Assembly: GCF_006494775.1 (NCBI RefSeq)
Contig: NZ_CP041146.1
Span: 6,156,619-6,220,618 of the forward strand
Reading direction: 5' to 3'
Origin: Nocardioides humi
GTDB lineage: Bacteria; Actinomycetota; Actinomycetes; Propionibacteriales; Nocardioidaceae
Length of the DNA: 64,000 nucleotides
Each line of letters begins with the position of its first letter. The first letter of the stretch is position 1. The notes below the pieces were generated by a model. The model was not told the DNA's origin, did not search any database, and saw only the letters and a program-made list of their open reading frames with translations. This document shows, in pieces, positions 17,589-25,896 of the stretch. The position numbers were made by a program, and so were the translations under genes.

Positions 17589-19631
17589 CTAGTAGCGCGC
17601 CACCGCCGCCAGGCCGGCCCGCGCCCAGACCACGACCGGCGCCAGCGAGCACTGCTCGCCGCAGGCCCACGTCGTGGCCGTCGGTGGGCGCTCGAACGCC
17701 TGGCCGCTGGAGCGGAGCACGTCCAGGAGCCACCCGTTGTCGGGGTCGGGTCCGCTGATCCGCACCAGGTCGTCGCGCCCGTCGGCGTCGACGTCGACCA
17801 CCGTCAGCAGGGCGCGCCAGTCCTCGATCAGCCAGATGTCGGCCCCTTCGTAGGCGAGCCAGCGCACCGGCGGCGACCAGCCGTCGTCGGCGTACGTCAG
17901 CACGTCGACCCGGACGTCGCGGTCGCGGTACGGAGCGACGTACAGCACCGCCTCGGCCCGGCCGTCGCCGTCGACGTCCGCGACCCGCATGGTCACGTCG
18001 TCCAGCGGCCCGGCCTGGAGCAGCGCGGGCGGCGTCGCCGCGAACCGTCCGCCGGCCTCCGCGCGCAGGAGCTCCAGCGATCCCGCGTCCTGGTCCGGCC
18101 GGCCCGCGGCGCGCACGACGAGATCGTCGTCGCCGTCGCCGTCGAGGTCGCCCGCCTCGACCGCGACCACGGATCGGGGGCGGTCCGCCTCGAGCCAGAG
18201 CGCGGGCGGCCCGTACCCGCCCTCCTCGGCCGGCATCACCCACACGCGCAGCGGCGCCCTCGCGCCGACCAGGGCCAGGTCGTCGTCGCCGTCCCCGTCG
18301 ACGTCCGCCACGGCGACCGCGAGCCGCCTCGCCGGCAGCGCGGTCCCCTCGAACACCCGGCCGTCGTCGTGACGGGTCACCACCGGCACCGAGCGGCCGC
18401 GACCGTCGGCCCGCAGCCGCAGGTCGACGCGCTGCGCCGCTCCCGTCCCGTCGAGGTCGGCCAGCAGCGGCAGTGCGCCCTCGGCCAGGTCGGACGTCGC
18501 GGTCGCCGGTCCGCTGAACCCGGTCACGCCGGTGCGCCAGGTGAGGTCCGCGCGCGTCGCCCCCGCGGCCGGCGCGGTGACCGTCAGCTCCGGCCCCTCT
18601 GCCGCCGGGGCGCCGGACGAGACGTCCGGCGCGGGCCGGGTCGACTCCCCGGGAGTGGGGCCGCGGTCCCGCAGCAGGTGCACGCCCGTCCCCAGCGCGG
18701 CCACCGCGACCACCGCGACCACCGCCGCGGCGATGCCCACCGCCACCCGCGGCACGGTCCGACGGCCCGGAGCGCCACCGGCTCCGTCGGCTCCGTCGGC
18801 TCCCTCGGCGATCTCCCGGAGCAGCTCGGCCACCCGGTCGGCACGGGTGGTGCGGTCGGCGGGATGCTTGGCCAGCGTCTGCCGCAGCACCGTGTTGACC
18901 TGGCGTACGCCGGCGCCGCGGCCGGGCAGCTGCGGCACCGGCGCCGACCGGTGGGCCAGCGCGACCTCGATCTCGCTGCCGCCGTACGGCGGGGCGCCGC
19001 CGGAGAGGCAGGCCCAGAGCAGGCACCCGAGGGCGTACACGTCGCTGGCCGTCGACGGCTCCGCCCCGTCGGCGAGCTCGGGCGCGAGGTAGTCCGCCGT
19101 GCCGACGACGGCGCCCGCGACCGTCAGCCGGGCGTCCCGGGTGTGCGCGACGCCGAAGTCGGCGAGCAGCGCATGCGGGCGCGGCGCCTCGGGATCGGCG
19201 ATCAGCACGTTGCCCGGCTTGACGTCGCGGTGCACGATGCCCGCCGCGTGGGCGGCGGCGAGCGCCCGGGCGACCTGTCCGCAGACCCGCGCGGCCGCGG
19301 CCACCGGCATCGGGCCGCGGACGGAGAGCAGGCGTCCGAGGTCGCCGCCGCCGACGTACTGCGTCACGATGTACGGCGCCCCGCCGGCCACTCCGTGGTC
19401 GAAGATCCGCACGACGTACGGCGAGTCGAGGGTGCTCAGCGCCCGTGCCTCGCGATCGAAGCGGGCCAGCTGGGCGGGGTCGCCGGCCAGCCGGCCGGAC
19501 AGGATCTTGATCGCCACGCGGCGGTCCAGGCGCAGGTCGACGCCCCCGTGGACGACGCCCATGCCGCCCATGCCGATCCGCTCGCCCAGCCGGTAGTCGC
19601 CGACGACGGAGCCCGGTCCGAGATCGCTCAC
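17589..19631 (-). CDS. Receptor-type Ser/Thr protein kinase with extracellular FG-GAP repeats (copy 1)
   Basis: 680 residues. The kinase domain (about 10-270) has the glycine loop GMGGMGVVH, the lysine of VAIKIL, the catalytic loop HRDVKPGNVL, DFGVAH and APE, so all key residues are present. A membrane helix follows near 300-322 (VAVGIAAAVVAVVAVAALGTGV). The outer part carries repeats of the FG-GAP/VCBS type with calcium-loop-like motifs: DVDGDGDDDLALV, DLDGDGDDDLVVR, DVDGDGRAEAVLY and DVDADGRDDLVRI. No PASTA domain is present. The start is a GTG, 7 bases after the stop of the related upstream kinase, so the two form an operon. The ligand is unknown. Confidence 0.85.
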   Translation of the reverse strand: MSDLGPGSVVGDYRLGERIGMGGMGVVHGGVDLRLDRRVAIKILSGRLAGDPAQLARFDREARALSTLDSPYVVRIFDHGVAGGAPYIVTQYVGGGDLGRLLSVRGPMPVAAAARVCGQVARALAAAHAAGIVHRDVKPGNVLIADPEAPRPHALLADFGVAHTRDARLTVAGAVVGTADYLAPELADGAEPSTASDVYALGCLLWACLSGGAPPYGGSEIEVALAHRSAPVPQLPGRGAGVRQVNTVLRQTLAKHPADRTTRADRVAELLREIAEGADGADGAGGAPGRRTVPRVAVGIAAAVVAVVAVAALGTGVHLLRDRGPTPGESTRPAPDVSSGAPAAEGPELTVTAPAAGATRADLTWRTGVTGFSGPATATSDLAEGALPLLADLDGTGAAQRVDLRLRADGRGRSVPVVTRHDDGRVFEGTALPARRLAVAVADVDGDGDDDLALVGARAPLRVWVMPAEEGGYGPPALWLEADRPRSVVAVEAGDLDGDGDDDLVVRAAGRPDQDAGSLELLRAEAGGRFAATPPALLQAGPLDDVTMRVADVDGDGRAEAVLYVAPYRDRDVRVDVLTYADDGWSPPVRWLAYEGADIWLIEDWRALLTVVDVDADGRDDLVRISGPDPDNGWLLDVLRSSGQAFERPPTATTWACGEQCSLAPVVVWARAGLAAVARY

Positions 19632-19638
19632 GCGACGG

Positions 19639-21810
19639 TCACTGTCCCGACCGGGTGACCGCGACCGGCCCGTAGAGGCTGAAGTAGCCCGCACACCCGG
19701 CGCAGACCGCCCACTGGGCCGGCTCCGCGAGGGCGGCTCCGTCGGAGAGCAGCACGTCGACGGGCACGTCCTCGCCCGGCCGCGGCCCGTCCTCCGGGTA
19801 GCTCAGGGCGTCGTCGATCACCAGCGCGAACAGCACGTCGTCCCGGCCGTCGCCGTCGACGTCGGAGACCGACAGCAGCGCGGGATCCAGCCCCCATTCG
19901 TAGCGCCTGGTGCTCAGCCAGACCTGGCCGTCCCCGAGAGCACCGCTCTCGTCTGCCCCGTGCACCCGGACCTCGACGGCGACGCCCACCTGCTCGTCGT
20001 CGTCCGGCGCCTCGACCGCGGCGACGACCTCGTCGTCGCCGTCGCCGTCGAGATCGCCCGCCGTCAGCCGCACCCGGCCGTAGGGCTGGCCGGCCAGGTC
20101 GACGAGAGCGCCCGCGGCCAGGCTCGACCCGTCGGAGAGCAGCGGCAGCAGCCGGGGCCGCTCGGACACCGAGCCCTCCCACGACGTGTCCGGGTCGATC
20201 AGGACGACGAGGTCGGCGCGGCCGTCGCCCTGCAGGTCGCCCACCGCCATCTCCGGGACGAAGCACGGGACGCCCTCGTGCCAGGACTCGGCGGGAGGCG
20301 GCTTCCCCGCGACGTCGCGGACCACCCACAGGGTGCAGGTCTGGGTCGCGGTCCGGCCGGTCTCCAGGTCCAGCGGCGGGGCCTCGTCGGCGTCCTCGGG
20401 CTGGATCGCGAAGGCGAGGTCGTCGCGGCCGTCGCCGTCGAAGTCGCCCACGAGGGTCGGCTGCGCGCCGCGGTCGTGCGGCGCCTGCGGCAGCTCCATC
20501 GCCACCTTCTCGTCGCGGCCGTCGCCGAAGTCGATCAGCGCGTACGCCGGCTCGTACTCCACCGAGCTCGAGACGAGCGCGGTGTCGAGCCGCCCGTCGC
20601 CGTCGAAGTCGCCCGCGACAGCGTCGAGATAGCCCTCCGCGGCCGTCCGCTCCCCCGTGCCGAAGGCCGTGCCCCGCGACCGCCACTGGACACGCTCCTC
20701 GCGATCGTCGACCGTCACCGTCGACGCGGCCAGGTCTCCGAGCCCGTCGCCGTCCAGGTCGCCGGTCACCACCTCGCCGGCCCGGCCCCGCTCCTCGGCG
20801 CCGCCGGAGGGGCGCTCGTCGCCGCCGCGTACCGCCCACACCGCACCACCCGCGACCAGCGCCACGACGACGCCGGCTCCCACCGCCGCCAGGACGCGCC
20901 CGCGCCGGCGACGCATCCGCGGCAGCGCCGGCGGGACGGGCTGCACCGTCGCCCGGGGCTCGAAGCCGGGCAGCGCGGTGAGCGACAGGGCGGCGCGCAG
21001 CTCGCCGGCCATCGCCCGCAGGTCGTCGTAGCGCTCCCCGGGATCCTTCGCGAGGGCGCGCCCGAGCACCCGGTTGAGCGCCTCGGCCAGCGCGCCCGTC
21101 CCGGCGAGCTGCGGCACCGGCGCCGACACGTGCGCGTAGGCCATCTGCAGGGCGGTGCCGACGTACGGCGTGGCGCCGGTGAGGCACTCCCACAGCACGC
21201 AGCCCACCGCGTAGGCGTCGCTGGCCGGCGTGCCGGCCGCCCCCTGGACCCGCTCCGGCGCGAGATAGGCCCAGGTCCCGGCGACGACGCCCGTCGCGGT
21301 CAGCTTCGCGGCGGCGGTCTGCGCGATGCCGAAGTCGCAGAGGTGGACGTGCAGGTCGGCGGCGCCCGGGTCGCGCAGCAGGATGTTGCCGGGCTTCACG
21401 TCGCGGTGCACCACGCCCGCCGCGTGGGTCGCGGCCAGGCCCTCGGCCACCTGGGCGCAGACCTCCAGCGCCGGTCGCGGGGGCAGCGGGCCGCGGGCGG
21501 CGAGCGCGGAGCCGAGGTCGCCGCCGTCGACGTACTGCGTGGCGATGTACGGGAGGCCGTCGCACTCGCCGTAGTCGTAGATCTCGATGACGTGGGCGGA
21601 CTCGATCCGGGCCAGGGTCGCCGCCTCGCGGGCGAAGCGGGCGAGGAAGGCCTCCTCGCCCGCGATGTGGCCGAGCATCACCTTGAGCGCCGCCGGCCGG
21701 TCCAGCCGGGTGTCGGTGGCGGCGTACACGACGCCCATGCCGCCGCGACCCAGCTCGCGCACGAGGCGGTAGCGGCCGATGACGTCGCCAGGACGCGGCA
21801 CCCGAGTCAT
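19639..21810 (-). CDS. Receptor-type Ser/Thr protein kinase with extracellular FG-GAP repeats (copy 2)
   Basis: 723 residues with the same layout as the downstream kinase. The kinase core (about 8-270) has GRGGMGVVY, ALKVML, HRDVKPGNILL, DFGIAQ and APE. A membrane helix lies near 310-330 (VLAAVGAGVVVALVAGGAVWAV). Extracellular FG-GAP-like repeats include DLDGDGLGDLA, DFDGDGRLDTALV, DFDGDGRDDLAFA, DLQGDGRADLVVL, DLDGDGDDEVVAA and DVDGDGRDDVLFA. GGAGG lies before the ATG. The pair probably arose by tandem duplication and later divergence. Expected to sense an extracellular signal, possibly needing calcium. Confidence 0.85.
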   Translation of the reverse strand: MTRVPRPGDVIGRYRLVRELGRGGMGVVYAATDTRLDRPAALKVMLGHIAGEEAFLARFAREAATLARIESAHVIEIYDYGECDGLPYIATQYVDGGDLGSALAARGPLPPRPALEVCAQVAEGLAATHAAGVVHRDVKPGNILLRDPGAADLHVHLCDFGIAQTAAAKLTATGVVAGTWAYLAPERVQGAAGTPASDAYAVGCVLWECLTGATPYVGTALQMAYAHVSAPVPQLAGTGALAEALNRVLGRALAKDPGERYDDLRAMAGELRAALSLTALPGFEPRATVQPVPPALPRMRRRRGRVLAAVGAGVVVALVAGGAVWAVRGGDERPSGGAEERGRAGEVVTGDLDGDGLGDLAASTVTVDDREERVQWRSRGTAFGTGERTAAEGYLDAVAGDFDGDGRLDTALVSSSVEYEPAYALIDFGDGRDEKVAMELPQAPHDRGAQPTLVGDFDGDGRDDLAFAIQPEDADEAPPLDLETGRTATQTCTLWVVRDVAGKPPPAESWHEGVPCFVPEMAVGDLQGDGRADLVVLIDPDTSWEGSVSERPRLLPLLSDGSSLAAGALVDLAGQPYGRVRLTAGDLDGDGDDEVVAAVEAPDDDEQVGVAVEVRVHGADESGALGDGQVWLSTRRYEWGLDPALLSVSDVDGDGRDDVLFALVIDDALSYPEDGPRPGEDVPVDVLLSDGAALAEPAQWAVCAGCAGYFSLYGPVAVTRSGQ

Positions 21811-21866
21811 GGGTCGCCTCCTACCCCGATGCGGCGCACGGAATCGCCGCCCCGGGGCTGCGGGGC

Positions 21867-23465
21867 TCAGCCCACGCTGCGCTCCCCCGTCCAGAACCGC
21901 GCCCTCAGCGCCTTCTTGTCCGGCTTGCCGAGCGCGGTGAGCGGCAGCGCGTCGACCGCGATCACGTCCTTGGGCGCCTGCACCGAGCCCTTGCGCTCCT
22001 TGACCGCGTCCTTGATCTCCGCGACGACGGCGTCGGTGAGCTCGTGCCCCTCGCGCAGGACGACGACCGCGGTCACGGCCTCGCCGAACTTCTCGTGCGG
22101 GGTGCCGATGACGCCCACCTGGGCGACGGCGGGGTGCTCGGCGACGACGTCCTCGACCTCGCGCGGGAACACGTTGAACCCGCCGGTGACGATCATGTCC
22201 TTGGTGCGGTCGACGATGTACCACAGGCCGTCCTCGTCCTCGCGCGCCACGTCGCCGGTGTGCATCCAGCCGTCGCGGAAGGTCTCCGCGGTGGCCTCCG
22301 GCAGCTGCCAGTAGCCGGCCGAGAGCAGCGGCCCGGCGACGCAGATCTCGCCGGGCTCGCCCTGCGGGACCGGGTTGCCGTCCTCGCCGAGCAGCGCCGT
22401 GCGGAGGTACGCCGAGGGCCGGCCGCACGACGTCAGCCGGCTCTCCACCGGCCTCCCGTCGGCGTCGACGTGGTCGCCCTTCGGGAAGTAGCTGATCACC
22501 ATCGGCGCCTCGGACTGCCCGTAGTACTGGGCGAAGACCGGCCCGAACCGCTCGATCGCCTCCTTCAGCCGGACCGGGTTGATCGCCGACGCGCCGTAGT
22601 AGACGGTCTCGAGGGAGGACAGGTCGCGGGTGTGCGAGTCCGGGTGGTCCATCAGCGCGTAGAGCATGGTCGGCACGAGCATCAGCGAGTTGATCCGCCT
22701 CTCCTCGATGGTCTTGAGGACCTCCGCGGGGTCGAAGCGCGCTGAGACGAACAGCGTGCCGCCCCGGAGGACGACCGGGACGAAGAAGGCCGCGCCGGCG
22801 TGCGAGAGCGGGGTGCACATGAGGAACCGGGGCTCCTCGGGCCACTCCCACTCGGCCATCTGGATCTGGGCCATCGTCGAGAACGCCCGGACCGTGCCGA
22901 CCACGCCCTTGGGCTTGCCGGTCGTGCCGCCGGTGTAGGTGATCGAGGTGATGTGGTCGGGCTCGAGCAGTGCGGCCTGCAGCGGCTGCGGCGCGAAGGT
23001 CGCGGCGACCTCGGTGAGGTCGGTGCCGACCTCGGCGAGCTCCGGCGGCACCGGACCGATGGTCAGCACCTGCTTGAGGCCCGGGCACTTGCCGAGCAGC
23101 TCGACCGCGCGCCCGGCGAAGTAGGGGTCGATCACGAGCGTGGTGATCCCGGCGTCGTTGATGACGTAGGCGTGGTCGTCGGCCGACCCGAGCGGGTGCA
23201 GCGACGTGCGCTGGAAGCCCTGGGTCTGCCCCGCGCCGAGGATGAAGAGCACCTCGGGCCGGTTCAGCGCGAGCAGCGCGCCCGGCGTACCGCGTCCGGC
23301 GCCGAGGGACTCGAACGCCTGGATGTACTGCGAGATCCGGTCCGCCGTCTCCTTGCCGGTCAGCGTCACGTCGCCCAGGTGCACGATCGGGCGGTGCGCG
23401 TGGCGCTTGAGGGCGGCGACCATGAGGTGGCCGTTGTGGGCGGGGGTGCGGAGCGTGTCGGTCAC
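21867..23465 (-). CDS. Acyl-CoA ligase, FadD8-like, under a KstR-type operator
   Basis: A 532-residue AMP-forming ligase with ITYTGGTTGKPKGVVGT near residues 173-189, YYGQSEAPMV near 317, the acyl-adenylate segment HTGDVAREDEDGLWYIVDRTKDMI and LPLTALGKPDKKALR with the lysine. It most resembles mycobacterial FadD8 by recall. The perfect palindromic KstR site lies just upstream, so it is likely steroid-induced, but which intermediate it activates cannot be read from the sequence. The GTG start is 6 bases after a -10 (TAGTCT). Confidence 0.82.
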   Translation of the reverse strand: MTDTLRTPAHNGHLMVAALKRHAHRPIVHLGDVTLTGKETADRISQYIQAFESLGAGRGTPGALLALNRPEVLFILGAGQTQGFQRTSLHPLGSADDHAYVINDAGITTLVIDPYFAGRAVELLGKCPGLKQVLTIGPVPPELAEVGTDLTEVAATFAPQPLQAALLEPDHITSITYTGGTTGKPKGVVGTVRAFSTMAQIQMAEWEWPEEPRFLMCTPLSHAGAAFFVPVVLRGGTLFVSARFDPAEVLKTIEERRINSLMLVPTMLYALMDHPDSHTRDLSSLETVYYGASAINPVRLKEAIERFGPVFAQYYGQSEAPMVISYFPKGDHVDADGRPVESRLTSCGRPSAYLRTALLGEDGNPVPQGEPGEICVAGPLLSAGYWQLPEATAETFRDGWMHTGDVAREDEDGLWYIVDRTKDMIVTGGFNVFPREVEDVVAEHPAVAQVGVIGTPHEKFGEAVTAVVVLREGHELTDAVVAEIKDAVKERKGSVQAPKDVIAVDALPLTALGKPDKKALRARFWTGERSVG

Positions 23466-23471
23466 CCTCGC

Positions 23472-23477
23472 AGACTA
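23472..23477 (-). promoter_or_regulatory. -10 box (TAGTCT) of the fadD8-like gene, predicted leaderless
   Basis: The hexamer ends 6 bases before the GTG at 23465 and overlaps the edge of the KstR operator. Confidence 0.5.
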
Positions 23478-23489
23478 GAACGTGTTCTA
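23476..23489. promoter_or_regulatory. KstR-type operator (perfect palindrome) before the fadD8-like gene
   Basis: TAGAACGTGTTCTA fits TnnAACnnGTTnnA and its arms pair fully apart from the two central bases. It overlaps the predicted -10 of the ligase gene. Confidence 0.88.
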
Positions 23490-23522
23490 TTCACGGGCAA
23501 GGACCCCGGTCCGCCGAGCGGC

Positions 23523-23912
23523 TCAGCTCGCGGGGCGCCGCTCGACCGGCGCCACCAGCGGCCGCACCCCGCCGAGCCGGCGGTGGAAGCGGACCTGCTC
23601 GGCATGGGCGTCGAGGACCTGCCACAGCGCGCGGTGCGCCGCCCACGGCAGCGGGTCGTCGCCGGAGGCCCAGCGCTCGCCGAAGCTGATCCACACCGGC
23701 GTCCAGTCCGCGGCGCAGTCCCACGCGCCGCGCTGCGCCTCGACCAGGCGTCGGCGCACCTGGAAGGCCGTCCGCGGCCCGTCGATGCAGATCGGCGCCG
23801 AGCGCACCGGCCACACCCACAGGTCGAGCTCGACCAGCTCCAGCTCGAGGTCGGGCAGCAGGGCAGGGTCGACCAGCACGGTGGCGACGTTCTCGTGCGG
23901 CTCGCGCCTCAT
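23523..23912 (-). CDS. Conserved hypothetical protein, 129 residues
   Basis: I do not recognise this family. It is a soluble protein with no signal peptide or membrane helix, rich in tryptophan (DLWVWPVR, GAWDCAADWTPVW, PWAAHRALWQV). The ATG at 23912 was chosen over one 30 bases upstream because a -10 hexamer (TACCGT) ends 7 bases before it. The gene diverges from the M24 peptidase gene with 71 bases between starts and is not linked to the KstR site. Confidence 0.6.
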   Translation of the reverse strand: MRREPHENVATVLVDPALLPDLELELVELDLWVWPVRSAPICIDGPRTAFQVRRRLVEAQRGAWDCAADWTPVWISFGERWASGDDPLPWAAHRALWQVLDAHAEQVRFHRRLGGVRPLVAPVERRPAS

Positions 23913-23919
23913 GCCGAGG

Positions 23920-23925
23920 ACGGTA
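23920..23925 (-). promoter_or_regulatory. -10 box (TACCGT) of the 129-residue protein gene, predicted leaderless
   Basis: The hexamer ends 7 bases before the ATG at 23912. Confidence 0.5.
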
Positions 23926-23971
23926 GCCCGCGCCGCCGACAACGGCCAGAGCCCGCGCCCTCGGCGGGTCG

Positions 23972-23977
23972 TAGGAT
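23972..23977 (+). promoter_or_regulatory. -10 box (TAGGAT) of the M24 peptidase gene, predicted leaderless
   Basis: The hexamer ends 6 bases before the GTG at 23984. Confidence 0.5.
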
Positions 23978-23983
23978 CGCGAG

Positions 23984-24673
23984 GTGTCCCTCGTCGACGC
24001 CGACCGGATCGCCGCGCTGCGCGATGCCGAGGCCAAAGCCGCCCACCTGTTCGCCGAGATCGAGGCCCGCGGGCTGGTGGTCGCCGGGAAGACCGAGCGA
24101 CAGCTCTCGGACGAGGTGCGCGACCTGGCCGGCGAGCTGCTCGGCGTCCGGCGGTTCTGGCACAAGCGGATCGTGCGGGCCGGCGTGAACACGCTCGAGC
24201 CCTACCGCTCCAACCCGCCCGACCGGGTCGTGGCCCCGGACGACATCCTCTTCTTCGACTTCGGACCGCTGCTGGAGGAGTGGGAGGCCGACTTCGGCCG
24301 GACGTACGTCCTGGGCGACGACCCGCACAAGCACCGGCTGGCCGCCGACCTCCCCCGCATCTGGGAGGCCGGCCGGGCGCACTTCCTGGCCACGCCGGAC
24401 ATCACCGGCGCACAGCTGTTCGATCACGTCCTCGGCCTGATCGCCGAGGCCGGCTGGGGCCACGGCGCCGCGCACGCCGGCCACCTGGTCGGCGAGTTCC
24501 CCCACGAGCGGATCAACGGCGACCAGCTCGACTGCTACATCACCACCGACAACGACCAGCCGATGCGCCGCGCCGACGCCGCGGGCCACCCGTGCCACTG
24601 GATCCTCGAGATCCACCTGGTCGACCGCGACCGCGGCTTCGGCGGGTTCTTCGAGCAGCTCCTCGACATCTAG
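23984..24673 (+). CDS. M24 (pita-bread fold) metallopeptidase family protein
   Basis: 229 residues of the Xaa-Pro aminopeptidase/methionine aminopeptidase fold. Candidate metal ligands are the Asp residues of LFFDFGPLLEEWEADFGRTY (residues 89-108), the His of GHGAAHAGHLVGEFPHE near 163-178 and the Glu of HWILEIHLVDRDRGFGGFFEQ near the end. It lacks the N-terminal creatinase domain. The substrate may be a peptide, but some relatives of this short kind are not peptidases. It stands alone, divergent from the 129-residue protein gene. Confidence 0.75.
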   Translation: MSLVDADRIAALRDAEAKAAHLFAEIEARGLVVAGKTERQLSDEVRDLAGELLGVRRFWHKRIVRAGVNTLEPYRSNPPDRVVAPDDILFFDFGPLLEEWEADFGRTYVLGDDPHKHRLAADLPRIWEAGRAHFLATPDITGAQLFDHVLGLIAEAGWGHGAAHAGHLVGEFPHERINGDQLDCYITTDNDQPMRRADAAGHPCHWILEIHLVDRDRGFGGFFEQLLDI

Positions 24674-24772
24674 GAAGACGCGGCCCCGGCACGGCCTGCT
24701 GCGGCCGTCCCGCGCGCAGCGGCGCCGGATCGCGGTCGACCACGCTCGGATGCCGGCGACGACTGCCGGAGC

Positions 24773-25816
24773 TCAGGCGAGCAGCTCCGCGATCTGCCGG
24801 ATCTCACCGGCGCTCCGGCACGAGAGCAGCAGCGTGGTCACGCCCGTCTCCTCCCACTGCGCGACCCGCTCCTTCACCTCCACCGGCGTGCCGATGATGT
24901 GCATGTCGTCGACGAGCTCGTCGGGGATGAGCGCGGTCGCCTTGTCCTTCTCGCCGGACAGGTAGAGCTCCTGGACCTCGTCGGCCAGCTCGCCGTACCC
25001 CATCCGCGTGAAGACCTGGTGGTGGAAGTTCTGCTCCTTGGCGCCCATGCCGCCCATGTAGAGCGAGACGAAGGGCTTCATGGCCTCGATGACCGCCTGC
25101 CTCTGCGCCGAGGTCTCCACGATCTGCAGGTGGCAGGTCGCGGCGATCTCGAAGTCGGCGCGGGTACGACGCGCGCCCGGCCGCGCGAAGCCCTCGTCGA
25201 GCCACGGCTGGTACATGCCGGCGCTCTTGGGCGTGTAGAAGATCGGGATCCAGCCGTCGGCGATCTCCGCGGTCTGGGCCACGTTCTTGGGGCCCTCGGC
25301 GCCCAGCCAGATCGGCAGGTCGACGCGCAGCGGGTGCACGATCGGCTTGAGCGGCTTGCCGAGGCCGACCGCGCCGGGGCCGTCGTACGGCAGCGGGTGG
25401 TGCGGGCCGGCGTTGGTCACCGGCGCCTCGCGGGCCAGCACCTGCCGGATGATCGACACGACCTCGCGGGTACGGGCCAGCGGCTTGGCGAAGGGCACGC
25501 CGTACCAGCCCTCCACGACCTGGGGACCGCTGACGCCCATGCCGAGGATCACCCGGCCGTTCGTGAGGTGGTCGAGGGTCAGCGCGTGCATGGCGATCGA
25601 GGCGGGCGTGCGGCCCGACATCTGGACGATCGAGGTGCCGAGGCGGACCCGCGAGGTCTCCCGGCCCCACCACGCCAGCGGCGTGAACGCGTCGCTCCCC
25701 CAGGCCTCCGCGGTGAAGATCGCGTCGAAGCCGGCGTCCTCCGCGGCGGCGACCAGCTCGCCGACGCCCTGCGGCGGTTGTGCGGACCAGTACCCCAGCT
25801 GCAAGCCCAGTTTCAT
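24773..25816 (-). CDS. F420-dependent LLM-class oxidoreductase, Rv3520c-like
   Basis: 347 residues of the luciferase-like family (MKLGLQLGYW at the start, FTAEAWGSDAFTPLAW near 40-55, TSIVQMSGRTPASIAMHALTLDHLTNGR near 65-92, LPIWLGAEGPKNVAQTAEIADGWIP near 168-192). Its length equals Rv3520c, which lies beside Rv3521-Rv3523 in the mycobacterial cholesterol region. Here it likewise diverges from the DUF35-Ltp4-Ltp3 set. I chose the ATG at 25816 because it matches the usual family start and has a GCGGAG ribosome-binding site. It probably uses F420 to reduce or oxidise a steroid intermediate. Exact reaction unknown. Confidence 0.82.
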   Translation of the reverse strand: MKLGLQLGYWSAQPPQGVGELVAAAEDAGFDAIFTAEAWGSDAFTPLAWWGRETSRVRLGTSIVQMSGRTPASIAMHALTLDHLTNGRVILGMGVSGPQVVEGWYGVPFAKPLARTREVVSIIRQVLAREAPVTNAGPHHPLPYDGPGAVGLGKPLKPIVHPLRVDLPIWLGAEGPKNVAQTAEIADGWIPIFYTPKSAGMYQPWLDEGFARPGARRTRADFEIAATCHLQIVETSAQRQAVIEAMKPFVSLYMGGMGAKEQNFHHQVFTRMGYGELADEVQELYLSGEKDKATALIPDELVDDMHIIGTPVEVKERVAQWEETGVTTLLLSCRSAGEIRQIAELLA

Positions 25817-25851
25817 GCTCCGCATCATGGCGGATGACGTAGATCCATTTC

Positions 25852-25865
25852 TAGAACGTGTTTCA
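25852..25865. promoter_or_regulatory. KstR-type operator, site 1 of a pair
   Basis: TAGAACGTGTTTCA matches the consensus fully. It lies 35 bases upstream of the LLM oxidoreductase start. Confidence 0.85.
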
Positions 25866-25873
25866 CTTTCTGG

Positions 25874-25887
25874 CAGAACATGTTTCA
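25874..25887. promoter_or_regulatory. KstR-type operator, site 2 of a pair
   Basis: CAGAACATGTTTCA matches except for C in place of the first T. It starts 22 bases after site 1, about two helical turns, so two repressor dimers could bind the same DNA face. It is 9 bases before the DUF35 gene start. Confidence 0.75.
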
Positions 25888-25896
25888 CTTTGGCTC

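Noticed and set aside
16434..19658. 1074-residue open frame on the plus strand
   Set aside because: It is opposite the cytochrome b561-like, secreted-protein and kinase genes and is a high-GC artefact without domain motifs.
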